Part shown: piece by piece, positions 24,919 to 38,600 of the stretch
How the letters are laid out: the number at the start of each line of letters is the position of its first letter
Position numbering within the stretch: position 1 is the stretch's first letter
Source of the DNA: Semisulcospira habei
Lineage: Eukaryota; Mollusca; Gastropoda; Semisulcospiridae
Assembly: GCA_036245525.1 (NCBI GenBank)
Contig: BTPG01000004.1
Location: forward strand, 47,550,823 to 47,614,822
Direction of reading: 5' to 3'
DNA length: 64,000 nucleotides
Made by a program: the position numbers and the translations under genes
Notes under the pieces: generated by a model
Database searches by the model: none
Told to the model about the DNA's origin: nothing
Seen by the model: the letters and a program-made list of their open reading frames with translations, nothing else

Positions 24919-26517
24919 GGTGTCCAGAATTACAGACCCGCATATACACCAAATTCAGAGCTAAATGACAGCAGCTAATCTGCAAACGTGTACTGATTTG
25001 CCGCACCCGAGCAAAATGGTACCATCATTCCCTTCACTGCCCAAGCAGAAATAGGAGTGATTTCTAAATCACTCAGGTCAAGGACAGTAGGTTGAGCCCC
25101 TTTAAGTAAGGAGACAATATGTTGTGCTTCCTAATAGCAAGGACGAAGAGGATCACTGTTGTATTGTTAATACCAGGCAAGTACTTCAAACTGTGGTTGT
25201 CAATGAGGCAACACCTTGTGAGCAAGAGGCATACATTTTTTAATGAGCCCCCGCAGCTGCAGCAACTCATGAGAATATACAGTAGAACCTCCGATGAAGG
25301 GTCACCCCCGCTGCCAAAATGAAAAGTGGCTGGCCATAAACAGCAGGTGACCATTCATAAGAGGTCTAATGGAAACGAACCTAGGCGCATATGGATGTGT
25401 CATCACTGTTTACACCAAATGAGACCCCCGCTGACCTCTTCTCACTTCTTCATACCGACCTACGTGTTGATCTCAGCACTTTTATACAATACACACTGTA
25501 TAGTGTAAGAGTGTTGCATAGGTGCTTCTGTTGAATTTAACAAAACCTGACGGGTCCAGAGGTCCAAAGACCCCTGGCCTTCAGAGCATGTAATTTCTTA
25601 TGGCAGGCAATTTTCAAAAACCGGAATTCCGGCACATAACTGGCACAGAAGCACCCATGGTGTTGAGATAGATTTGTAGACCTGTAGTACAGACGTGCAT
25701 TTGCACATGTACACACTCAATTCTCATGAGCTCCTTCCATCTGCGGAGGGTGTGCTGGGGTGAAAGAGCAGTCAATTTTTGGTCACCTCAGTGGGAGATT
25801 ACATGTCCACACAGTAAACTGATTAAAAAAAAGATATGTGGACACAGTCAGATAGATGGTGCGACCTTTGTTGCTCAAACAGCTGGTGAGCTCATGGCAT
25901 ATTTGTCGTTGCGTAATGACGTGACATCTTGGCTTTGTCAGAGTGTGTGGCAGCTAGCTAGGTGTCGAATGAGCTGTCACTGACCCATCGCGTGTGACAG
26001 CTTTGCCGCATCAGTCTGGGTGTGGCCGTAAATTTCAGGTATTTTTGCCATTCTTGGCTCTGATATGCTGACCGTTGGCCGCGTTCAGCAGGTGGCCGCA
26101 AAATCAAGGTACTTTATATAGTAAACATTGTCTGTGCAACGCGAATGTGACTGTAAACACCAGGTGACAGTAGTAAAAAGGGGTGACCGTTCATAAGTAC
26201 ACCTCTTGCAAATGGGGCAGGCTGGATGAATATATGGAATGTTTGAAGTCTGTGCAATGTTCGGCCTCCTTCGGATATAGGGATATCTCCAACTGGCTCA
26301 CATTTCACAATTGCTATGTAATGTTTCCGAAGAGGGATCGGCCATGACAGCTTCTTTTGTCACAGCCTGCATCACTGGACACAGACCCTTGCTTGTCTGG
26401 TTTTCCTTGGTCCCCTTGTGCGCACAGCTATCGGCACTGTTTACTGTTACCTGAAGGCGTTACAACAAAACTAGTATGATTATGTCAACATCAGAGAGTT
26501 TGCCAGCACAGCAGACA
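24919..26517. other. Downstream of the formin gene; repeat-like, no gene
   Basis: Contains the probable 3' UTR of the DAAM gene, which ends at 26518 on the minus strand. The phrase ACAGTAGAACCTCC at about 25270 and two copies of GGTGACCRTTCATAAG (about 25346 and 26182) suggest an old DNA transposon, possibly pogo-like, but ends could not be paired. Confidence 0.35.
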
Positions 26518-26651
26518 TTACTTGACACCGTTTCGCTCTCTTGAAAAGTCGGCCTGAGCACCCGCCCTCCGTCGCTGTCGTTTCAGCTTGGCCAAATCCT
26601 CGCCAAAAACATCACCCGTCCGCAACGCCGATATCAGATCATCAAACTCTC
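26518..26651 (-). CDS. DAAM: DAAM last exon, DAD segment and stop
   Basis: [20 protein letters not shown] followed by a basic cluster (KLKRQRRR) and a short tail ending in TAA. The amphipathic DxLxxALRxG helix plus basic patch is the autoinhibitory DAD. Confidence 0.93.
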
Positions 26652-29600
26652 CTACAAAGCAAGAAACAGCAGATGTACGTTTTGAACATGTTTGAGGGGT
26701 CAGGAGATACAGACTAAATAATACTGTTTGTCCCATCGTAAATGTTGTTTCTGTTGGATGACATTGTTTGTTAACCCATTTAGTCCCTACAACAGGAGAT
26801 TGATTGACCATGATAATTCAAGGGTAGTGCCAGATTAGCTTGGCGCCTGAAGGCGCCAAGCTAATCTGGCACTACCCTTGAATTATCATGGTCAATCCAT
26901 ACCGGGGCCCCTGCAACTGGTACAAAGTCGTTAGGTGACACCTCCCAAATTTGAGAAATGGGCTCTTGGGGCTAAAAGGGTTAATCCACTTAGCCCAGAC
27001 CCACTACAGCAGGAGATGGACCGTGATAATTTAAGGGTAGCACCAGATTAGCTTGATGCCTGTCAGCACCAAGATGATCTGGCACTACATTGCTGATGTT
27101 AGCTCTAGGACATTTTGCAAACGAGGTCCGACTTCATGGTTCCCACCTTATGGTGAAGTTGATCTGTATTACATTACAAACTCGTATTTTTAATGTTACA
27201 TTTATAGAACTAAATCTCATGCGTATCTGCAAGTGTAAACAGCCTCATAATTAGCAAACAAATGCAGCACAAGGTTCTGTGCCAGATGAGAAGTACAACA
27301 TATTTACCTTTTTCTGGATTGTCAGCGACCGTCACCTTGTTATCTTTGTCTGCTGTACTGCTTCCTCTCCTCAACAGCAAACGTTTCTCTCGCTCCTTCT
27401 TCATCTGTTCACACAACAAGGAAATGACGAGTTAGCCACCAACATGCACAGTGCAAGAGTATATGGCAAGCTTATCAGGATCTACCTTGAACAATCATAG
27501 TTGATGTATCTCCCGACATGGGTGTTTTGTCATCAGAAGAAACCTCCCAAATTTGGAAATCACAGTTTTACAGGTGAGAGGGTCAACTGAGCTGCAACAG
27601 GGAGGAGGGAGGGGGGTGGGGAGATCCCCCCTCCCCTATACATTTCCAGATAAGCAAGTGATGAGAAAAATTAGACACATGGCTATTTTTTGGTGATAAT
27701 CCCGAGACGTGTTGTACACATTATACAGGTCAGCCTCAGTATTACGCACTCCAGTATATCGATGCATCTGACTGCCATGGAGATGCCCTGCGAGCAAAAG
27801 ATCCTAGAGCCAATGTCAGCCTTAACTAGCCCACTAAGGCTAACGTTGGCCCGAGAACCCTTTGCATACCAAGTGCACCTTCTTCACAAGACTATGTAAA
27901 TTCAGCACTGCAGTAATGATACGGTGGAACAATGCAGTGAGACTTCATGTATCCCCGGATATACTGACACTGACCTTTTTAAACGGAAAGGCATACCATT
28001 TTTACATGTGACATGGTATATTTCTCTTACCGCCCCCCCTCCCCAACCTTGTGCACCTTGAGCATGCAGCCACCAGTACTGTATACAGTGCCAGTGGTTG
28101 CACGTGCACTGGGGTTATGCCAAGGCCAAGATATGCAGTTCCAAGCCAAGCAGCATTACCTGTTCCTCAATCTTTTTTCTCTTTTCCTCCTCCTCTTTCT
28201 GTTTCTTCATCTTGTCATTCTCACACTTGGCATCTCCAAATGAGGTGAGAAACGTGTCAAAGACACCAAAGAAAACGTCAGGCTGGACCTGCTTGCTGTC
28301 CTCACAAAAAGCCTTCAGTGCAGAGTCGTACTGGAAAAAAAGTGGACAAATCAATCTATGCTAAATTAAGTTTGGCAGTGAAATCAACACACATCTACTG
28401 CAGTGATTTAACCCTTTTGCTGTCAGTAGCACTTTTGGTTGAGGTGAATACTGCAGTAATCATGCACTGACCAAAAGTGCTACTGAAAGCCAAAGGGTTA
28501 AAGTCCTTCACACCTAATAAAGCCTATCGCAAGTCAGGGTGGTGTCCATAACGACCTGTGGCATGACCAATCAATCTTCCACTGTGGTGTCCTGAGGGGT
28601 GAATGCCTTAACCCTCCTAACCCCATGGCCACATTCCTAAACTTTTGGAGGCATTGTCTAACAACTATGTGCCAGTTGTAGGAGATGGATTGATCATGAT
28701 AATTCAAGGGTAGTGCCAGATGAGCTTGGCTCATCTGGCACTACCCTTGAATTATCATGATCAATTCATCTCCTGCTGCAGGGTCCCCGGGCTAAATGGG
28801 TTAACCTTTTGGCTGTCAGCAGAGCTTGTTGTTCAGGCAATTCCTGCAGGAATCGGGCTCACCTCAACAATATTCGCTTCTGACAGTCACAGGGTTAAGC
28901 CATCATTATTACAAAATACTTGTTAACATTTTCCTAAATGAATTTTCCCCTCCACCTTTCAACAACCCATTCAACACATAAACTAAGCGTCTGACCCCTT
29001 GCCCCACTTTAAAAAAAAAATTAACCCTTTGGCTCTTGGTAGCGTTTTTTGTCACCATGATCCCTGCATGAATCATGTGACAATAATCCACTACTAGCAG
29101 CCAAAGGGTTAAGGTGACAAGTTTCACAGAGAATTCGAGGAACTTGACCACAAAAAAAAGTGTGCCAGCCTCCAAGTAACACATATGATGGTACACGCTA
29201 CACTATGAGTGGTCAATACACGGCCATGTGTGTTGTGTATGCTGGTCTGTGATATGCTGAAATGTTGTACACATTGTTAGGACTCTGTATTTTAATCTTT
29301 GCACGCTAACAGTACACTACACAATGACTGAAAAATACCGCATCACAAGAAAGAGTGCATACCTTCTGTCTCATTTCAGCGTAAGCCTCCTCTACCTCTG
29401 TGAAGCTGTAGCTGACCACAGTACAGAAATCCTGCATCACTGTCACAAAGCGGTCTCCAGGAACACAAGAGTACTTGTCTTTGAAAAACTGCACCTCCTG
29501 TTGTCACAAACGTGGAAATGTCATAGAATACTGACCCCCCATAGATGTGTGCTGTGATTATGGCCTAAAGCGGTCCAAAATCACAGAGTACACTTAATGT

Positions 29601-32600
29601 TGAAACACTGTACATGTAGCTGTTGTAACACACATGAATACTGACCCCCCATAGATGTGTGCTGTGATTATGGCCTAAAGCGGTCCAAAATCACAGAGTA
29701 CACTTAATGTTGAAACACTGTACATGTAGCTGTTGTAACACACATGAATACTGACCCCCCATGCACGTGTGCTGTGATTATGGCCTAAAGCGGTCCAAAA
29801 TCACAGAGTACACTTAACGTTGAAACACTGTACATGTATCTGTTGTAACACACATGCACTGTAAATTTTGTTAAGTGGTATGTGTGACAATAAAATTGTG
29901 CTGGTCTGCGATTTTGGATCTTAAAGTCTAAAATCAGAATTTGACACACAGATGTAGGAGCTTTGACACAGTTGTTTAGCACCTGTAGATATGATGAAGA
30001 CATGTTTGGGCCTCATCACTAGTTATCCATACCACACACACACCAGTTATTGATAATATACAGTCATTAATAACATCTACCAATCACTGATACTACACAC
30101 AAGTCATTGCTAACAAACACCAGCAATCAATGACGTACATCAGTCATTGGTAACAAACATCAGTCATTGATACCACACACCAGTCACTGATACTACACAC
30201 AAGTCATCGCTAACAAAAACCAGCAATCAATGACGCACATCAGTCATTGGTAACAAACATCAGTCATTGATACCACACACCAGTCACTGATACTACACAC
30301 AAGTCATTGCTAACAAAAACCAGCAATCAATGACGCACATCAGTCATTGGTAACAAACATCAGTCATTGATACCACACACGTCATTGATACAACACACTA
30401 GTGACTAATACCACACAACATACATAAAAGTCATTGATACCACACATCAGCCATTGATATCACACACCAGTCATTGATATCACATACCAGTGATGACACA
30501 ACCACCCAAAGCTGACTCAATGTGGCTTGAAAGTCTATTGTGTCAATACTGTAACTGGAAAGTGCTGTGATGTCAATGTGCCCCCCTATGCTAAAGTTTT
30601 TTAAAATGAAATTTGTGTATTATCAGTGTCATTTATCAACTGAGGATCATGTGATTTCACTGTGCAACTGGTTGTAAAAAAACCGCTTGTAAGCAGACAT
30701 ATTATGAACAACAGAAATACATTTGACGGACTTTTCAGTAAAAAAAAATGGGCATAAATGTCACTATGAAACAATGGCCTTTTTCCAAATGTCTTTTACC
30801 TTTTCAATGTCTTGAAGCCCTTTCCGTAAACTGTTGATCTCATGGTCCAAATCCTTGAAACTGGAAAAAAGATCCTTAGTTTTATCATCAAAGTTGAGAA
30901 CTTAAGTTAAAACTGTGAGTGAAAGGATCAAAACTGAGATTTTGCCCATCATTAGCACTTTTGGCCTCCATAAACACTCTATCAACAGCAAAAGGGTTAA
31001 TATATCTGCTGGTCTGTGATTTTTGACCTTACAGCCTAAGACCACAGTCCAGCACACATATGGTTGAGTCAAAATACATTAACCTTTTTCACCCTGATAC
31101 ACTACTGCATGAAATTTGACTGATAGTTCAAGGGTGGTGCCAGAATAGCTTGGTGCATGAGGCGCCAAGCTATTCTGGCACCACCCTTGAACTAAAATGG
31201 TTCATCTATCTCCTAATCTGTGATGTGGCATTCATATGGCAGTAAGCAAATTATAACAAATCAGCCTCAGGATGTAATAGGTGAAATCACATACATTAAC
31301 AAATAATCAATAGGCATGGTAGGTGTGAAAGCTGAAAACCTCACCTGCACACCCCTTTGTGCACGCAGTCATTGGCGCTCTTTACGATACCAGTGGCTGC
31401 ATGCACAAAGTGGTTAATCCTCTGGCTGTCAGTAATGCTTTTGTCCAGGTGATTCCTGCAGGAATCATTGTGACAAAAAGCAGTACCAACAGCCAAGGGG
31501 TTAACTCTTTCGAGACGTGCCGCCTCCGGATACGCGGCTTAAGCCGCGTATCCGGAGGCGGCACGTCTCGAATGAGTTAATGAATAAGAGGTAAAACCAT
31601 CTGTACTTACTTGACTTTAGCTGCCTCTCTGACATGGGGCAAATCATCCTCTAGCTTCATTACATCAACAAACTGAAAAAAAGCACACACAAAGATAATC
31701 ATGTGATGCACAATGAATGCTACGTAGTGTACACAGACTCTGTAGAAAGATGCACTGGAACTATGCAACTACCTGTGCAAGTCACCAAGTCAAAGTCTGA
31801 GCTGCACTAATGAGTACGAGTAAGACTTCACTTGCTATATCTCTAGGTTCACACATCTAACTGTAGCTGAAATATATCTTCAACCGATGGCACACAAAGT
31901 ATTTTCTGGATTCTGAACATTTCAACAAGAGTATGCGAGAGGGGAAACTGGATCACATTCTCAAGTGATGATGGAACACATCTTTGCTGCAGAATAAGAA
32001 AACAAAAAAGGCAAAGCCATTATGGCTCACAATATGATCAATTTACCAGTTTGTTACCAATGACTGATGTGTGACTTTTGTGACAAGGGCTGGCTTCTGC
32101 AGCAGCTTTATCCATTTTATTCTGAAAATGTAAGAATTTTTCACACACCTGTCAACCCCCCCCCCCCCCACCCGCCCTGGACCTTTGTGTTGAAATATGA
32201 CAAAAATGTGGATAATACCTACAATTTCATTTTAAAAACCTGGCATTTTACACACATTTGCCAGCCTCTTGTGACCCTTGACCTTTCCAAGGGGTCATCC
32301 AAATTAGTATGCATAAATATAGATATGTCTTACCATCAGGTATCTCTGTACCAAATTTGGATTTGAAGTTGTCAATAGTATTTGAGAAAAAACATCTTTT
32401 GTCAAATATGGCTATTTTTTACCTATTTCCTGAGCTCTCGTGACCCTTGACCTTTCTGAGGGATCAACCAAATTACTGTGCATAGAAAGGTCTTACCATC
32501 AGGTATCTCTGTAGCAAGTTTGGGTTTAAAGTTGTGAACAGTATTTGAGAAAAAAACATCTTTTGTCAAAATATGGCTATTCCGGACCTATTTTCTGAGC

Positions 32601-35600
32601 CCTTGTGACCCTTGACCTTTCCAAGGGGTCATCCAACTTAGTATGCATAGATAGGTTTTACCATCAGGTATCTCTGTAGCAAGTTTGGGTTTGAAGTTGT
32701 GAACAGTATTTGAGAAAAAAATTCTTTTGTCAAAATATGGCTATTTTTCACCTATTTCATCCTGAGCTCCTGTGACCCTTGACCTTTTCGAGGGATCAAC
32801 CAAATTAGTATGTATTGAAAGGTCTTACCATCAGGTACCTTTGTACCAAGTTTGGGTTTGAAGTTGTGATAGTATTTGTGAAAAAATAAATTATGTCAAA
32901 ATATAGCTAATTTTGACATATTTCCTGATCCCCGTGACCTTGACCTTTGTGAGAGGTCACTAAAATTGGTATGTTTAGAAAGGTCTTGCCACAAAGTATC
33001 CTTGGGCCAAGTTTGAAGACTGTGGCTTGAATAGTCTCAGAGAAGATGCCAACATTAAAGTTTACCACGGACAACGGCGGACAGCGTACGGACACCGGAC
33101 AGACGACCACTGGCCCAAAACATACTCACTTTTGCTTTGCACATGAGCCAAAAATGTTTGTTTTGTATTTCCACAAGCGGGATGGAAGAGAAAAGGAGGA
33201 TAGGCAGGGGAAGGGCAAAGAAAATCTCAACAAAGAAAGAAATGAATTTTTCAATTAAAATGCATTTTTTTGAAAAATACTTACCGATGGTATTACACTT
33301 AGGAAATGGCTCTTAGCTGGCCTAATTTTAGCCAAATTTTGGTTGTGTCCATATAAGGGGGTGTTGGCAGGAGTGGGGCGCCATAGACCATGCCAAACCC
33401 GAATAGCCTCCCCTTACTCACATCCGGTACACGATTACCCAGCATACCCCAGTTTAGTTCTTAGCGAACTGCGGCAAGCGGGGCCGGAGGGAGGGACCTT
33501 CGAGTAATACCATCGGTAAGTATTTTTCAAAAAAATGCATTTTAATTGAAAAATTCATTTGTTTTCTCAAAACACATTACCGATGGTATTACACTTAGGA
33601 AGAATCACAAAGAGGAGGTGGGTGCCGCTATAGCGCCCCTACTGCCAACCCCATTGCCCACAAACTCGCCCTCCTGCAGCACACTCCCGATAATTTTAGC
33701 TAAGATACCTGCGGCGCCTAGGGCGCCGGGAGGGAGTGTTGCGCTGCTGCGGTGTCTCCCACCAGCGAGAGGATCTGTCGCTGGGAGGAGAGGTCCCTCA
33801 GGTAGCAGCGGGCGAAAGTGGACTCCGCTCGCCATCTCATAGCCGCCACAAGACTTTGACTGCACCGGTGCTGTCGCAGCGGAACTTGCGGCCATGGCTC
33901 TGACCTCGTGCGCCGCGTTGTGCAACATGTGGCATCAACAGGTCAACGTCCTGGCAGGCCGGGCGGATAACTCCCCGGAACCAGGAGGAGCAGGTCTGGC
34001 TGAGATACCACGTCTACCTGTGAACAGAGGGAGAAAACAGGTGTGTGCGTCCCCCTGCGCCAGCTTGGTCCGGCGCAGGTACACACGGGAGACTCTCACC
34101 GGTTCCTATTGTCTGGGCTACTGAGTGGAATCTGACACTCGTACGGGCAGACAGACATAGACTGTTTGGCAGCCAAGGCGACCACGACTTGGCCCTGAAG
34201 GCTGGTACCGTAGTAGTCGCACGGCGCCTTCCGTCCGTAACAGCCAGCCATCTGTGTGTGTGTGACGACAGCGCGTACGGATACTGACCCTGGAAGAGGT
34301 AAGGCTGTCACCGGGTTTTGAAGTCTGTTCTCCCGGGTGGCACCCAACACGCGCAGGGCGAAACAACTGTCGCCGTCATGTAGGCCGCGTCTCGTCCAGG
34401 CAGATGTGTCAGGTAGCTGTAGCATGAACCGGTCGACTGGCACTGCCAGCCACCCGGGTGTGTGGACAGCGTGCATAGTACTGAGCCTGGAGGTTGAGTC
34501 AAGGACTGCCCGGAAGCTCTCCTCCTTGAAACCTCCATCAGGCGCGTCGTGTGCCGGGTTCCAACAGACGAGGTTGAGATCCCGGAAGCCCCCAATGTAG
34601 AACTTGGTCCCTGTGCAGCACAGCGGGGCATTCCAAGCGAAGGGAGCCTCTGAAGTGAGGTTTTGCCGCTACCCGGGTCTGATGAGCGAAATCGCCTGTA
34701 GGAGTCGGCGATCATGGTGAGATAGTCCTGAACGGTGAAAGGGGGCCGTCCTTAGGAGATTAAAACCCCCGAGGAAGCACCCTGCCAGCTGGGGCTTCGT
34801 CCAGTTCGGAAGGAAGAAGGTTGTCCTTCCCGTCACACAGCGCTCGTCATCTACCCTCGCAACTCGACTGGTTGATGGTCTGCGGGTTGTCTCGGTAGCA
34901 CCTATGGCCGCCGTAGGAAGCCTCTGTGGAAGAGGGCTTGCTGCCCCAGCTCCGGGTGCGCACCTACATCCACCAAGCTGCAACACAAGTAATGGCGGAC
35001 AACCAAGCGTACAATTCGGCATGCAATCTCGATGGCGAGCAGTGGAGCTGGAAGATCTGGCCACAGCGACGCCTCCCCGCGCGGCAGGCCTCCAGCGCAC
35101 TAGCCTCTCCCAATTACGCCCTCCTTCTCCAAGCAGAGGAGGTGGCAGGTTGAACGGTGATCCCCTAGTAAGTCATCCGTCCTAAGAGAGCTGAAGAAGG
35201 GGCTGAGAGTCCCTCCTACACTGCCCTGCTCCCGTCTACTGGGAGTCCCACTCGAACAGGACGACCACGCACTCCATCCTCGACGGAATCCCGGCGAAGA
35301 AAACACGTAGTACCTGTCCCGTAGCGTCGGCCCTCCAGTCGACGACGAAGTGGGCATGATCCCAGCCTACCGCCCGGCTTGCCAACTGGTTACGACTTCG
35401 AAACTCGAGTTGTCCCAGGTCCTGGAGGCGCACCGCTGCTCTCAGGTCTTTGTCTGGTATCTGCCGAGATGACGAGGCACTTGTGTCGAGTCGAAGGACG
35501 AAGATCGTGCTCCAATCTACCGTCTAGTGTAAGAGCTGCGTCGACCCTACTGCCACAGGCCCGAGCGCAACGATCTCTCAGGAACTAATTCCTGCCAAGT

Positions 35601-38600
35601 TGTCCCGTCTAACTCCCTGTACTTGCGCCCCCGGCCGCAGGATCCACCGCGCCGAATGGGTAACTCCCTGAAGGCGCTACCGAGGGTAAGTCCATCCGCT
35701 CCGGTCCGGCGCTGCAGCCTGCCGGAACTCCAAGTTGCCGCCACCCAGGGAAGCGAACGCTTCCGCTAGGTCCCGACGCTGTCGTCTAAGGAGGCGACAA
35801 GCGTGCCTGGTCACCGCTGACTACGGCCAGGCCCAAGCGAAGAGTAGCACCCCGTCGGGGAAAGGAAGCGACTAGCCGCAAGTCATCTCAGGCGGAGCTA
35901 ATCTGAACTGTGTGCATACCCCCGAAGAAGACGTCGTCCGCAGTGAAGTCTGTCGGACCAGTCCGCCACCCGCGCTGACCCCTTTCCCGCGCGCGCCTGG
36001 AGTATGCTGTCCCTGACGTTCACAGGAGAGTGCCGTTGGCGTCCCGTCGCCGCCTCCGTCTCTCGGATGTAAGTCGCCCAATCCGGTGCATCGGACGAAC
36101 CGCGCCTCCGCGGAAGAGTGGTCCCTGCCAATCCTGTCTGACGGTCCACAGTGTTTTAAGAAGGCTGCTACATCCGGCGGCGCCCGCAGCGTGAATCAGC
36201 TGAGTGACAGGCCTTGCAAGCCTCCTTGTCGGTCTGTCCAGGGGGCCAAGAAGTTCTCCACAGCGCGGTGCCCTGCGTGGCCGACTCTCCACTCAGCCGC
36301 GCGTAATCGATCAGGACGGACGCAGCAACCGTTGGCAGCGGAAGAAGTAGGATCCAGCTGAAGCCACCAGCGCCTCCCCCGGCGCCCTGAAGCGGAGACA
36401 GAAGCCGACCAGAAGGGGCAGGGACTTGAATGCTTGGACGCGATGAGGGGACCTGCGTAGTCCCCGGCTCGAGTAGACTCTCCTGTAAATCTTCGCAGTA
36501 GACGGCAAACGCAAGACCTCTCGGAACCGCGAGCGTAGCGACGTAGAGAAGCTAACCTCGTCCAGCCACGGCGAACGACGTCCTCTGGCGTCCAGCGGGA
36601 ACCGTATGTTCCGCCCGCAGGCGAAGGGATGTCCAACCCCTCCGAAGTCCGGGGAACTCCGGCCGGCGGCGATCCAACGAAGGCGGACCCCGCACTTGGA
36701 AGGAACAACGTAGTCTCAGGGGGCCGCTCCCCCGAACGGTGGCGAAAACTCGGAGAGCCCGTCTTTCCCTTGCGTAGCGAGCCATGGAACTGGGACGGCG
36801 TCTCCTGTTCCTCTCGTACCCCTGGCTTCTGTGAGGCGAGTCCCTGCTTCCGAAGGGGAACTGAAGATCATGAGCGAACGCCGGAACCCGGATCCCATCG
36901 TGAGGTCGTCTCTTCTGCACTGCATCTAGAGCGGCTCTCGTCTGCATGGTCGGCGCGAGGCGTGGCCCAACATCACCGAGCCGGGATCCTGCAGTGCGAA
37001 GTGCAGTGGTCCTGTAGCCCTTGCGGTCGCCACAAGCCATAAAAAACTGGTGAGCAGCCCGGGCGAGGGCGCCCAACCTAATAATAAGAAAAATTAAATT
37101 AATCAATGCTTAATGCATGAGTACAATTTGATTGTAATAGCCCTTAAGGGATAATCAAGTTATTGAATTAGATTAAAATATGGGAGACAGAATACCCCTC
37201 TGTTTTTTCATCTCTATTGCCCAAAGCAAAGAATCGGATTAGAGGTTCCAGGAACCTAACCTTGGAAGGATAAGAGGTGTCGCGCCCCAGCGGCCTGGCG
37301 AACCGCTGAGCCGCTGGGAAAGCAACCTTTTAACCCCTGTGTGTCGCGCACCACGATAAACGTACATACTCATACGTGTTTGCTACCGCGCCCACATGCT
37401 CTCACAGACACTAGACACTGTCCAGCGCCTGAGAAGCCGAGCAGTCACTTCTGCATGTCCGTTTACGACTTGTCGTCTGGCCCGGGACTGGAAGCATCGT
37501 AGGTACGGTAGCCGACGCCAGCCCTCCGCAGTCAGTGACTACAAGCTTACTGGGCCGGGGCGCCTAGGTCACTGCCGTTGACATGGGCCCCACCTTAATG
37601 CTCTGGCCACCTGCTGTTTGTCCACTCTGGCCTGCGGAAGGACAGTGGAGCGGGTCACTCTTGAGGCCGGGTCCCGGGCCGGTGGAAGAATCATTGGTTT
37701 AGCCATGCCAGTAGAGGTTGTCAGCTACCTCTCCTGCTGACCAGAGCCCAGAACAAGGTATCTTGTGCTTTACAGGTCCGGGACCACCTTGGGTCCCACC
37801 TTAAAACACTTGGGCGTCTCTGTCCGGCGATCTCTGACAGACGACATACTCTCTCTGTGGGACAGCAAGGCACTGCTTCTGATTGGGGTCCCCATTGTTA
37901 CTCTTGGGCGTCTCTGACAGGCGAGCTCTGAAAGACGCCGACCGCTCTGAGTGACAACTTGCCGACCTGGTTACCCCCTGGGTGCAGTCAGTGTACTTTT
38001 AACTGACTAAAAGTGTACTTTGGACTCCCATGTGTATTATTCACAAGCCAGTGAGTTGTCAGTTTCTCCAAAATGTGTATTTGTGTATAACGTGCACCCG
38101 TACGTGTACCCCAAGCAAAATAGTGTACTTCAATACGCCGAACGTGTATGGTAAACAGGTCTGGGCAACCCAGCCACTAAGGAAGCAACGCAATTTAGTA
38201 ATATTTAGGTAAATACCCAATGTCAATAGACAAACAGAGAATCAGCCACGACTTATTACTTTCGTATGAGGGAAGTGGCAACCCAGCCACTGCTTCCGTG
38301 GCCACGAACTCCGATAGGCGTCGCACGCTCTCTGTGGGACAGCAAGGCCACTGCTTGTGCCCTGGGTCCGACCTTGTGGCTGTCAGGCGTCTCTGCCCGG
38401 TATCTGATAGGCGTGGTACGCTCTCTGTGGGGAACAAAGCCACTGCTCTGACTTGGGTCCCAGCTTGTCCCTGCCAGGTGTCACTGCCCGGCGATCTGAT
38501 AGGCGTGGTACGCTCTCTGTGGGACCACGAAGTCCCTGCTTCGGACTTGGGTTTCGCCTTGTTACACTCTGATATCAGTGTCCGGCGATCTCTGATAGGC

